The notes beneath the pieces were generated by a model. That model was not told the origin of the DNA. It searched no databases and was given only the letters and a program-made list of their open reading frames with translations. From contig JBBQXF010000022.1 of assembly GCA_038209965.1 (NCBI GenBank), forward strand, positions 1-49,168: a stretch of DNA of 49,168 nucleotides. The letters run 5' to 3'. The DNA comes from JALONO01 sp038209965 (GTDB lineage Bacteria > Bacteroidota > Bacteroidia > Cytophagales > Thermoflexibacteraceae). The translations under genes were made by a program, and so were the position numbers. Shown piece by piece: positions 16,079-24,308 of this stretch; within the stretch, counting starts at the first letter, position 1, and every line of letters begins with the position of its first letter.

Positions 16079-18412
16079 TTAGCGCCCCAACCAAATCCGA
16101 CGTTCGTAGCTCTGGCCAGCCGTGCTTACTTTGACAACGTAAACCCCAGTGGTTGCAATCTTGGTGGTCAATTGTTGGATAGATTTGCCCAGTTGTACTT
16201 GGCCAAAATGTTCCACTTCTACTCCCATTGCGTTGAAAATAAACACTTCGGCCGTTTGGTTTGCTCCACCTGTAGCGCCGAGGTAAATCTGGTCGCCATA
16301 GCTGTACAACTGCATTCCGGCACTTTGGCCGTTTTCGGCTCCTGCTACTTCATTACCAAAGCGGAGAAAGAAGCGGTTGGAGTGGCTGCCTGCCCCAAGG
16401 GTAAAGGTATGTTCGCGCCCGGGCTGCAAGTAATAGAACTCGCCCGAAGTCCGGTCTTCCAAGAACAGTGGCCTAGCCATTGGGTTGGCCACTTGCCCGG
16501 CCGAAATCTTGTATTCGCCGCCCTCCCGTACTTGCACTGCCAACGGAATGGCCGATTGGCGGGTCAATTTGTCTTCTGGCAGGGCCAGCGATCCCCAACG
16601 TTTTTCATCCCAACTCAAAGACAGGTTCAATCCAGAGGGGTTGTCAATTTTGTATGAATCATAGTAATGGTCAAATCTTTCGCTAAAGCCGTTGCCCATG
16701 CCCAAGTAAGTGACATCGCCCTGGCCGTCGGGCTTTTTGATGGACAGTTGGACCAGCTCAAAATCGCTGCCCTCGCCACGGAAAAAGTTCTGGTTGTTGC
16801 CCACTACCCGGTGTTGGTTCTTGAAAGTAATGGTGCCTGCCGTATTGGCCGAGACGAAGAAGCCTTGACCGGCCGGCACATAACGTTGGCCGGTGAGCTG
16901 ATTGGCAATGATGTAAGTGCCCACGCCTTGGCCTTGGTCATTATCATCCAAAAGCCAAGCGGTGCCACTCAACTCATTATTGTCCGCATCGGCGAAGAAA
17001 GCCTGCAAATCGATGGTTGAGGGGTAGGGATTGCCCACCAAATTATTGCCCCGGCCCGCTGCATTGCGGGATACTGGCAAAGACAAGTTACCGTTGTTGG
17101 GCTGTCCGGTAAATGAAATGATGTTTTGGGTGCCAGCCAGTGTCCCCGTGTACCCACGCCCAATCACCAACGGGCTGTTTGCCGCCGCCAGTGCCCAAGC
17201 TTGATTTACGGCATTGTACTCAAATTTCCATATGGCGGGGCCGGGCAAGTTGGCCGTGGTCTGTCCAGTTACTGGGGCCGACCACAGGTTGTACCCAATT
17301 CCAGTCCCGGTTACTTGGCTGGTATAGCGCTGGCGCTGCACGGTGAAAACACCGGTTTGTGTGCCTTGCGTTGAGCTGGCACCTTGGACGAAACTCCCAC
17401 CGTTCTCCATAGTGACCGCCCCGGTGTTGTCAAACCGGCCATTCGTGGTCACTGTGATCCCGCTTTTGATCGTGAGGGTTGCGCCGGTCGATACCGTCAA
17501 GTTTTTGCAGGTAAAAGAAATACCAGTTTGGCCAGTGGGGGGATAGCTGCCACTAAAGGTCACATTGTCAGTCGATACCGGGGCTTGAGGAGCCCAATTT
17601 GCACCATTCCAGGTAACATTACTCTCTTTGGAATACTGGAGCATCCACTCATAAATATTGGGGGTATTGGCTGAATTGTCGGTAGCAAAAGCCGGGACAG
17701 AGATGTCGTGGGGCTGGCCCGGATAAACCCGCAGTTGGGCTGCGGGAGTGGGCGCAGGCGTGCAAGTATTGATCCTCCTGATCCATTCTTGGGAATGACT
17801 AATCTGCACAATGTTGTCGGCATCGCCGTGATGGGCCCACACGGCCACTTTACCACTGGCGATTCTGCAGGGGGCAGTAGCATCGGGCCATGCCGCTCCG
17901 CACACGGGCGTGATGGCCGCAAACCACTCTGGATTGGTACCGGCAATCGACCAAACACCGCCCCCACCCATGCTGATCCCAGTTAAATAAACCCGTGAAC
18001 GATCGATGTATTGACTGTACCGATCAAAAATATAGGGGAAGAAAGTAGCCGAAATACTGGTGAAACCGGGAAAACTGGTGGAAAGTTGGGGGCTGATCAC
18101 GATGAATTTCTCTTGCCGACCATTGACGGTAAAAGTCATGGTGCTGCCATTCTTGATTTGTAGTGGTGGGCCCATCCGGGCCACGTTCCAGACTTGGCTT
18201 GCGCCATCACCTTTGTCGCCTGCTCCGTGCAAATAAACGAGCAAGGGATATTTTTCGCCACTGGTGTTGTGGCCCGCCGGGAGATATTCCAAGTAATGAA
18301 CCCCGCCGGTGGACACCCGCGCAGTTTGCTGGGCATGCAGTGGAGTACATAAGCCGATTAGTCCGGCACAGAAGAAGGTAAGGAAGGTTAGTAAAAGGGA
18401 CGAAATTTTCAT
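16079..18412 (-). CDS. Exported alpha/beta-hydrolase (esterase / dienelactone-hydrolase-like) with T9SS-type C-terminal region
   Basis: This 777-residue protein has a signal peptide (about 1-27, ending LHAQ). Residues 30-260 form an alpha/beta-hydrolase domain resembling PHB-depolymerase or dienelactone-hydrolase-like esterases: PLLVYLHGAGDKGDG supplies the oxyanion strand, the nucleophile elbow GISMGGGG puts Ser147 in GxSxG, HHGDADN holds the acid (Asp197 or Asp199), and PGQPHD gives His235. The middle part (about 270-640) has beta-rich segments such as GATLTIKSGITVTTNGRF and a GNPYPSTIDL motif common in Bacteroidota surface proteins. The last 90 residues form a sorting-type domain ending in VYVVKVSTAGQSYERRIWLG. 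It is likely a T9SS-exported esterase for a carbohydrate ester or polyester; the substrate is not evident. Confidence 0.87.
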   Translation of the reverse strand: MKISSLLLTFLTFFCAGLIGLCTPLHAQQTARVSTGGVHYLEYLPAGHNTSGEKYPLLVYLHGAGDKGDGASQVWNVARMGPPLQIKNGSTMTFTVNGRQEKFIVISPQLSTSFPGFTSISATFFPYIFDRYSQYIDRSRVYLTGISMGGGGVWSIAGTNPEWFAAITPVCGAAWPDATAPCRIASGKVAVWAHHGDADNIVQISHSQEWIRRINTCTPAPTPAAQLRVYPGQPHDISVPAFATDNSANTPNIYEWMLQYSKESNVTWNGANWAPQAPVSTDNVTFSGSYPPTGQTGISFTCKNLTVSTGATLTIKSGITVTTNGRFDNTGAVTMENGGSFVQGASSTQGTQTGVFTVQRQRYTSQVTGTGIGYNLWSAPVTGQTTANLPGPAIWKFEYNAVNQAWALAAANSPLVIGRGYTGTLAGTQNIISFTGQPNNGNLSLPVSRNAAGRGNNLVGNPYPSTIDLQAFFADADNNELSGTAWLLDDNDQGQGVGTYIIANQLTGQRYVPAGQGFFVSANTAGTITFKNQHRVVGNNQNFFRGEGSDFELVQLSIKKPDGQGDVTYLGMGNGFSERFDHYYDSYKIDNPSGLNLSLSWDEKRWGSLALPEDKLTRQSAIPLAVQVREGGEYKISAGQVANPMARPLFLEDRTSGEFYYLQPGREHTFTLGAGSHSNRFFLRFGNEVAGAENGQSAGMQLYSYGDQIYLGATGGANQTAEVFIFNAMGVEVEHFGQVQLGKSIQQLTTKIATTGVYVVKVSTAGQSYERRIWLGR

Positions 18413-19480
18413 AACAATGAAGTGATAAGTGGATAGTAAATATTTGCTAATGATTAATTTTATTGAGTTGACTGAATTTTCTTATTGATTGTGCCGCTTG
18501 CAGGGAGGCCGTTGATCGGTTGGCGGAGCAAGATGTTTTATCGTGCTCCCTAGTTTTATTAATCTTTAAAGAATCAATAATGCTTTTCCCGCAATTGGTC
18601 TATTCCTTCTTGCTTTCGTACAATCCTAAGGCCAGTTGGCACAAACTTGGGCAGGCGACTGGCTCGGTTGAGGGGCTCGGAATGTATGATCGAGAACAAA
18701 GACGGCGATCTGAAATGGCTTTTTACTGTAAACTTTACTTCTTCTGCCGAGGCAAAAACATCTAGCAAAGTGCAGACTGGTTAATAAAACCAACTTTTAA
18801 TGAATTCCAGATTTCGCCTGAACTTTGTTAGAAATATGGTATTTGGGTGTACAATGTTAGCGAGGTGGCATTTCTACCTTTATTGGGTTGAGAAGAGGTT
18901 CATAACACTGGCAATAAAACATAGGCATATAAAATATTTAGTTGTCATTTTAGACGAAATAACGTACAGTTAACAAACTGGGCTTCACGGGCCGACGTCA
19001 ACTATTGGCAAAATGGTATTCATGTAATTTTAGGCAACTATTCAACTTAAGCGAAAAAAGTGGCACCGGATCTCCGGGCAAAGCGGCGCTGCGAGTGGCC
19101 TTTGGCTGAAGCGTTGGGACTAAAGACAATGCCTAGGCCGAAGCCGCCAAAACGATGTTGGGGGCTTTATCCCCTTTCGGGTGATGGATTTACTATTGGG
19201 GAATTAAAAAATCAACATACTTTAACGCATTGATAATATTATCTTAACTACGTATTTTTGATTTGCACACAGTTCCTTGATTCATGATTCAAGTTGGGAC
19301 AGCTGAATTTTTACAATCAACATGTTGTAAAATTTTCTGGTAAATCAAACGAAATGTGTGCGGTATTAAAATGTAGTTTAAATTAGAATACTACCATCAG
19401 TTAAATATTGGATTGTGATTAAATTGTATGCTAAATATGCAAAATAATTTGTATTTAGCTTAAAGTATGGATAGCGCTGA
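18413..19480. other. Long gene-poor stretch
   Basis: More than 1 kb without a supportable gene. The left end should hold the promoter of the secreted hydrolase. Short open frames occur (for example 18520-18765) but none looks like a protein. The middle (18960-19170) is less AT-rich than its flanks, which may reflect decayed coding sequence, but I cannot recognise a family. Confidence 0.45.
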
Positions 19481-19615
19481 TCATTTCGGGACTTTTTCGT
19501 GCAACAGCGCCGCCACTCGTTTGGGCTTGCCGTCTTGCCTCCCAGTCCAAGGCTTCAGATCAGCATCGGTGAGTTTGGCAAACTTTCCTTCGGGTTGCTT
19601 GACTTGGATGGCCTA
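19481..19615 (-). pseudogene. Decayed CsbD-like stress protein gene
   Basis: On the minus strand the frame reads GKFAKLTDADLK, then a charged stretch ending AALLHEKVPK and a TGA at 19481-19483. The KLTDADL core and the spacing to the downstream helix match the CsbD family, small general-stress proteins of about 60-70 residues. At the position of the usual Trp in the N-terminal NW motif there is a TAG (N-stop), consistent with TGG to TAG, and a second in-frame stop lies nine codons further upstream. I therefore read it as a dead copy. The match was made by eye. Confidence 0.5.
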
Positions 19616-20070
19616 GTTACAGTGGTTTTGAATGTATCACTGTATTTGCTTGGCATACCTCATGGCGACATTGTTTTGGGTGAGCAATTGATTACAGCGC
19701 AAAGGTGGGGACAACCAGCAGGCAATGTGTTACACTTTTGGGGGATAATGTTATACACTTTACGTATCGGCCCAAATATTACGGTACAGATGGCAAAAAA
19801 TACGTCTCCAGCTGGCTTTGAGCATAGAAAAGAACCCAGAAGGTTCAAAGATTTATTGAACCAGCCATTGCAAGCGTCTTACACGATCCCCGTGGGGTCG
19901 CATTTGATAGGATAAATTGTTTATCCAGCAACCCAATTGCCCCGTTGAGGTAAGGCACAAAAGCTGCCCAAATAGTTGTCACCCTAAAACAAATCGTTGA
20001 AAGTCAAGGGGATAAGTGCCATTGATCGCCCAAATGAGCGTAGTCTTGGTAGGGCGGCCCCTACGGAAAT
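19616..20070. other. Gene-free stretch downstream of rimO
   Basis: About 455 bases with no supportable gene. An open frame crosses it on the plus strand (19499-19915), but it overlaps the CsbD relic antisense and resembles no family. A 6-bp inverted repeat (20049-20054 with 20059-20064) just after rimO lacks a T-run and is at best a weak terminator. Confidence 0.45.
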
Positions 20071-21396
20071 TTAATTGGGGTTCGCTGCGACCTCGCCGAA
20101 CAAATCGAACTCAGTGGCACTGGTAATGGTGACAGGGGCAAAATCACCGATTCGTACAAAGTGTTTTTTGGCATCCACCAGCACTTCGTTGTCCACTTCG
20201 GGCGAGTCGTGCTCGGTGCGGCCAATGAAATAGCCGCCCTCTTTGCGGTCAAAAAGGACCGACAGGGTCCGGCCAACCTTGGTGGCGTTGATTTCGGCCG
20301 ATATCTGCTCTTGGGTCTGCATGATTTCGGCGGCGCGCTCTTCTTTCACAGTTTGGGGCACGTTGTCATCCATCGAGTGGGCATGGGTGTTCTCCTCGTG
20401 CGAATAGGTGAAAATGCCCAAGCGGTCGAAACGGGCCCGCTCCACGAAACCCACCATCTCGGCGAATTCATCTTCGGTTTCGCCCGGGTGGCCAGCAATC
20501 AGGGTGGTGCGCAGGGCGATGCCCGGCACTTTGGCGCGGATGGTGGCTATCAAATCTTCGGTTTTTTCCCGGGTAATGCCCCGGCGCATCAGCTTGAGCA
20601 TTTTAGTGGATCCATGCTGGAGCGGCATGTCCAAATACTTGCAAATATTGGCGCGCTCGGCCATTACATCGAGGATTTCCAAGGGAAACCCCGCCGGATA
20701 AGCGTATTGCAGCCGGATCCAGTCAATGCCCGGCACATCGGACAACCGCTTGAGCAAGTCGGCCAATTGCCGGCCTTTGTTGGGCAAATCAAGCCCATAA
20801 TAAGTCAGGTCTTGGGCAATGAGGATAATTTCCTTAGCCCCATTTTTGGCCAAGTGGCCAGCTTCGGTCAGGATCTGATCCGTTGGCCGGGATACGTGCT
20901 TGCCGCGCATGAGTGGGATGGCGCAGAATGAGCAGGGGCGGTCGCAGCCTTCCGAGATTTTGAGGTAGGCATAGTGCTGGGCCGTAGTGGTGAGCCGCTC
21001 CCCGATCAGTTCGTGTTTGTAGTCGGCGTTGAATTTTTTGAGGAGCAGCGGCAGTTCCATTGTACCAAAAAAAGCATCCACCTCGGGGATTTCCGCTTCC
21101 AAGTTGTCTTTGTAACGTTGCGAAAGGCAGCCGGATACATACAGCTTATCGATCCGCCCTTCATTTTTGGCATCGGCAAAACGCAGAATAGTATCGATGG
21201 ATTCCTGTTTGGCCCGGTCAATGAACCCGCAAGTGTTGATAATGACGATATTGGCCTGATCTTGGTTGGCTTCGTGCTGGGCATCCAGTCCATTCCCGCG
21301 CAATTGGGTGAGTATTACCTCCGAATCGACGATATTTTTGGAACAGCCAAGGGTGACAATGTTGATCTTGTCTTTTTTGAGCGAGCGCGTTTTCAA
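20071..21396 (-). CDS. rimO: Ribosomal protein S12 methylthiotransferase RimO
   Basis: This 441-residue radical-SAM enzyme adds a methylthio group to a conserved aspartate of ribosomal protein S12. It has the N-terminal UPF0004 domain with the three cluster cysteines in LGCSKN, INTCGF and VSGCLS, the radical-SAM motif CDRPCSFC (CxxxCxxC) near residue 150, and a C-terminal TRAM domain (about 375-441). NIVTLGCSKN, together with LMRGKHVSRP after the SAM cluster, favours RimO over the tRNA enzyme MiaB. It is a single gene, divergent from the membrane protein at 21736. The start at 21396 gives MKTRSLKKDKINIVTLGCSK, a typical short N-terminal extension. Confidence 0.95.
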   Translation of the reverse strand: MKTRSLKKDKINIVTLGCSKNIVDSEVILTQLRGNGLDAQHEANQDQANIVIINTCGFIDRAKQESIDTILRFADAKNEGRIDKLYVSGCLSQRYKDNLEAEIPEVDAFFGTMELPLLLKKFNADYKHELIGERLTTTAQHYAYLKISEGCDRPCSFCAIPLMRGKHVSRPTDQILTEAGHLAKNGAKEIILIAQDLTYYGLDLPNKGRQLADLLKRLSDVPGIDWIRLQYAYPAGFPLEILDVMAERANICKYLDMPLQHGSTKMLKLMRRGITREKTEDLIATIRAKVPGIALRTTLIAGHPGETEDEFAEMVGFVERARFDRLGIFTYSHEENTHAHSMDDNVPQTVKEERAAEIMQTQEQISAEINATKVGRTLSVLFDRKEGGYFIGRTEHDSPEVDNEVLVDAKKHFVRIGDFAPVTITSATEFDLFGEVAANPN

Positions 21397-21735
21397 GGTT
21401 TTGCCGGGTTTAGGGCCACAAAGTTAAGCCAATATTGCCTTGATTCCCCAGAAATGGCGAGTAGATTTCAGGGCGGTAAACGGATTGCCCGGGTGAGCGG
21501 TGGCGGATTGCCCGCTTTGCTGCGGGGTTGTGCGGGTAGTCAGGGGTTTAGGTGGACAATAATGTTGGCCGAAAGCCAAAAGGCGCGAATTGGTTAGCCG
21601 GGCGTTTGATGGTTTGGCTAGACTAATGCTGGCCGAAAAAGATTGTTCCCAAAACTTTTTGCTTCGTTTTGGGCTTTCATTGATCAAACGATCAAAGCTG
21701 GCCAGTCACAGTCGGCAATAAATTAGACGAAGAAG
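21397..21735. other. Divergent intergenic region between rimO and the membrane protein gene
   Basis: About 340 bases that should contain two divergent promoters. A minus-strand open frame (21424-21687) crosses most of it but lacks any recognisable feature, so I do not call it a gene. Confidence 0.45.
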
Positions 21736-22587
21736 ATGCGACTATTGAGCTTGCCAAAGGAGAGTGCTGCCTTATTGGTTCGGTTATTTGATTGGTTGGA
21801 GCACCATTGGCACAGCTTGCGGGCAATCCGGTGGATGAGCATTGGCCTGGTACTCATATTTATCGCCATGATTATATTGGTGGTCCTAGAGAGGTTCGGG
21901 GTGTTAAAAACTGACTTGAACTATCACTCCATCATCACAGTCCCGTTTTCCATTTTATTGCTTTTTGAAGTAATGGGGCTGGTTTTTATCCTGCCCCAAT
22001 CAGTGGCTAACGCCTTAGGCAAACAGATCGAGATCCTCAGTCTCATTTTGTTGCGGGCTTCGTTCAAAGAGTTTGGTGAAATTGAGCTGCCCTTGGTTTG
22101 GGGAGAGAGCCAAGAACAAATTTTGAAAATGTTGTCTGACGGTTGCGGATCGTTGGTGGTATTTTTCCTTTTGGCCTATTATTACCGCATTCAAAAACAT
22201 AAACCAGTGACGGCCAACCACGAAGAGCAGTCGCGGTTTGTGAGTTACCGAAAAATCATTGCTTTGGGCCTGCTTGCAGTCTTTGTGGTGGTGGGGGGCA
22301 TTGATGCGGGCAACTGGTTGCGAACCGGAGTGTTTACCCAGTCGTTCAACACGTTTTACACCGTCATGATTTATGCCGATATTCTGGTGGTGCTGCTGGC
22401 CATCCGCTACACCACCCGTTTTCAGGACATATTCCGCTATTCAGCCTTTATTTTTATTACGGTCATCATCCGGCTTTCTTTGGTTGTGCCGGTTTATTTC
22501 AATGTATTGCTGGGCATAGTAGCTACTCTGGTGGCCATTGGGGTGTCACTCGGGTACAATTATCTCACCGCCAAAGTTGAAAAATGA
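21736..22587 (+). CDS. Integral membrane protein of unknown function
   Basis: The 283-residue product has about seven hydrophobic segments (near 35-55, 65-88, 135-152, 172-192, 203-224, 235-256 and 258-276), with charged loops between helices 2 and 3 and between 3 and 4. The N-terminal 30 residues are amphipathic (FDWLEHHWHSLRAIRW). No transporter, kinase or peptidase motif is visible. I do not recognise the family. The helix-rich layout and natural start make it a convincing gene. It is divergent from rimO and convergent with the DinB-like gene, so its position gives no functional hint. Confidence 0.75.
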   Translation: MRLLSLPKESAALLVRLFDWLEHHWHSLRAIRWMSIGLVLIFIAMIILVVLERFGVLKTDLNYHSIITVPFSILLLFEVMGLVFILPQSVANALGKQIEILSLILLRASFKEFGEIELPLVWGESQEQILKMLSDGCGSLVVFFLLAYYYRIQKHKPVTANHEEQSRFVSYRKIIALGLLAVFVVVGGIDAGNWLRTGVFTQSFNTFYTVMIYADILVVLLAIRYTTRFQDIFRYSAFIFITVIIRLSLVVPVYFNVLLGIVATLVAIGVSLGYNYLTAKVEK

Positions 22588-22656
22588 GCGGTAGTCGGTC
22601 TGGGGGGAGCCCAATTGACAAGTACTTGACCAGCCAAGAAGTGATGATTCCGGAGG

Positions 22657-23187
22657 CTAGCCCCAGTTGGCCAACTGATTTTTAATGGTGTTTTGGTGGT
22701 GCTCCACGTGGTAAATGGTGAAATACATCATTTCGCGTAGGGTGACCCGGCCCAACAAAGGGTGGGGCGCAATGATGGTATCGAGATCTTTTTCGGTAAA
22801 GTGCCCGATTTGGCGCGTGAGCTGGTCAATCAACCCCAGAAGTTGCTGGCTGCGTTTGCCTTGCAACTCGACACCGACTGGTTGGGGAATAAACCGGCTG
22901 GTGGCCCGCCCGCCCGCCGCCAACTTTTCCACATACTTGGTCACCAATTGTTCATACGTCTTGCTGGATCGATTAGCCTTGCCCAGCCCCAGCTTGAGCA
23001 GAAACGCGGGCAGCCACAATGCCCGAACCAGTGGTTTTACGCTCAAACACAAATGCTCGAGCTGTTGCCCGGCGGTCCATTTGCCATTGGTGCGCCACTC
23101 AAACTCCTCGCCCGTCAGAGTGGCGAGATAGTTGGTAAACAACTGATAACGAGTAGATAAATGCGAGATAAGAGTAGGTTTGTCCAT
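22657..23187 (-). CDS. DinB-superfamily protein (putative metal-dependent, thiol-related)
   Basis: The 176-residue product resembles the DinB/YfiT four-helix-bundle family, whose members bind a divalent metal through three His and include bacillithiol- and mycothiol-linked transferases. The pattern is present: QQLEHLCLSV in helix 2 supplies the first His, and TIYHVEHHQNTI near the C-terminus supplies the other two. LLGRVTLREMMYFTIYH is the typical last-helix lead-in. I chose the ATG at 23187 (MDKPTLISHLSTRY) since the family begins with the first helix there; the frame stays open to 23265. Many Bacteroidota carry several DinB-like proteins of unknown substrate. Confidence 0.8.
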   Translation of the reverse strand: MDKPTLISHLSTRYQLFTNYLATLTGEEFEWRTNGKWTAGQQLEHLCLSVKPLVRALWLPAFLLKLGLGKANRSSKTYEQLVTKYVEKLAAGGRATSRFIPQPVGVELQGKRSQQLLGLIDQLTRQIGHFTEKDLDTIIAPHPLLGRVTLREMMYFTIYHVEHHQNTIKNQLANWG

Positions 23188-23281
23188 TTTAGCCAATGAT
23201 GATTTAACGAATGCACGGCTCGTCGGTGGGAAAGCACCGCGTCGCAATTTACGAGATTTGTCCAATAAAATGCCCGAGTCC

Positions 23282-23395
23282 CTAAATTGGCTGCTCCCTG
23301 TTCATAAATTCCCTTGGCGACTTTCCGGTCATTTTCTTGAACACCCAATTAAAAGTGCCTTGGGCATTGAAACCGCAATCCGGCGAAACACCTAA
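23282..23395 (-). pseudogene. C-terminal stub of an AraC-family regulator
   Basis: On the minus strand the frame encodes PDCGFNAQGTFNWVFKKMTG followed by KSPREFMNRE and a TAG. This is the end of the second helix-turn-helix of AraC/XylS regulators (CGFxxxxxFxxxFKKxxGxxPxxF). An in-frame TAA lies just upstream and nothing before it looks like the rest of an AraC protein, so about 90% of the gene is gone. Confidence 0.7.
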
Positions 23396-23530
23396 TTAGC
23401 TGATGGTTTCTCTATTTTTGATTGGTACTTTCAAGTGCTTTTTCAGTTCTGGGTCTTTTTCACTCAATATATCTTCCAATGATGGCGCAACAATTATGTC
23501 GGCAACAGTCCCCGGTCTGATTGTTCAGTA
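23396..23530 (-). pseudogene. Probable C-terminal remnant of an S41-type peptidase
   Basis: The minus-strand frame after a TGA (23525-23527) reads RPGTVADIIVAPSLEDILSE, then KDPELKKHL, and ends with TAA at 23396. S41 (C-terminal processing/tricorn-like) peptidases often end with a segment of the form PDI-x-V-x-P-(S/T)-x-EDIL-x-x-KDP-x-L. The frame upstream of the TGA is open to 23719, but I cannot recognise the catalytic part there. It abuts the AraC stub in the same frame. The identification rests on about 30 residues. Confidence 0.45.
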
Positions 23531-24308
23531 AATGGGTAATAACCGATTAAGGAAGGTCAATTTCATTTTTTGAATTGGGCAACCAACGAAAAAACAACTG
23601 TCCACCACTAGTGCCTTTTCTGTTGCCACTAGTTTCAGAGCCGATTGTTGTTGCAATCTTATTTTGTTGTAAACTTCCGGTGAGAAAAAACTGGCTGAAC
23701 TATCAGCGGCATTGACCAATAAAAATACTTTTCCAAGAAAGCATTTTTATTTTGGTCAATGCCCTTGCTATCGCTATTTTTTTTCCCAAAGATAAAAGCC
23801 ATTCTTTAAGTTAGTTAGCTTCCCAGTTCTATCATAAAGCTAGCCTTTCAAATGTTTAAGGAAAAATTAAAAAATAGTTGGATATAGCAGCAATTACTCT
23901 TTTCAATTTATAGACAACTGGGGAATTAAAAAATATTTTTTAATTTAGTCGTCAATTCCCAGCCTCTTTTTTAAAACTGTTATTTATCAAAAATGCTTCT
24001 AAAGTTGCTATTACACCTTTATTTTGAAGGTTTATTTAGCTTTTGGGACTTTGAAAATCAAGGTAATCTGCAAGTGCTGACTTCAACCTCAAATTTGGGA
24101 TTTAAAAATGGTCATTGATGGTCATTTTGTAACAGAACCTGATAAGCACTCATTTTTAAAATGGGTACTGGGAAATGTCGGACAAAACAACTCCTTTGTT
24201 TTATAATCGTTGCTAACAACCGCAAAGTCGTAAACTTTGCGATCGTGCATTGTCTGTGACCAAATGTTTCCCAAAAATTGATTAACGTTGTGAACTAATT
24301 GTTGTACC
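23531..24308. other. AT-rich gene-free stretch before the hydantoinase gene
   Basis: About 780 bases. A minus-strand open frame (to 23719) may be part of the decayed S41-type gene. Beyond that I see no gene. The sequence TGGTCATT is repeated at 24106-24124. The promoter for the hydantoinase gene presumably lies in the last 150 bases. Confidence 0.45.

Noticed and set aside
18520..18765. Plus-strand frame of 81 codons in the gap downstream of the CsbD area
   Set aside because: No start context, no motif and atypical composition.
19499..19915. Plus-strand frame of 138 codons
   Set aside because: Overlaps the CsbD relic in antisense and has no recognisable feature.
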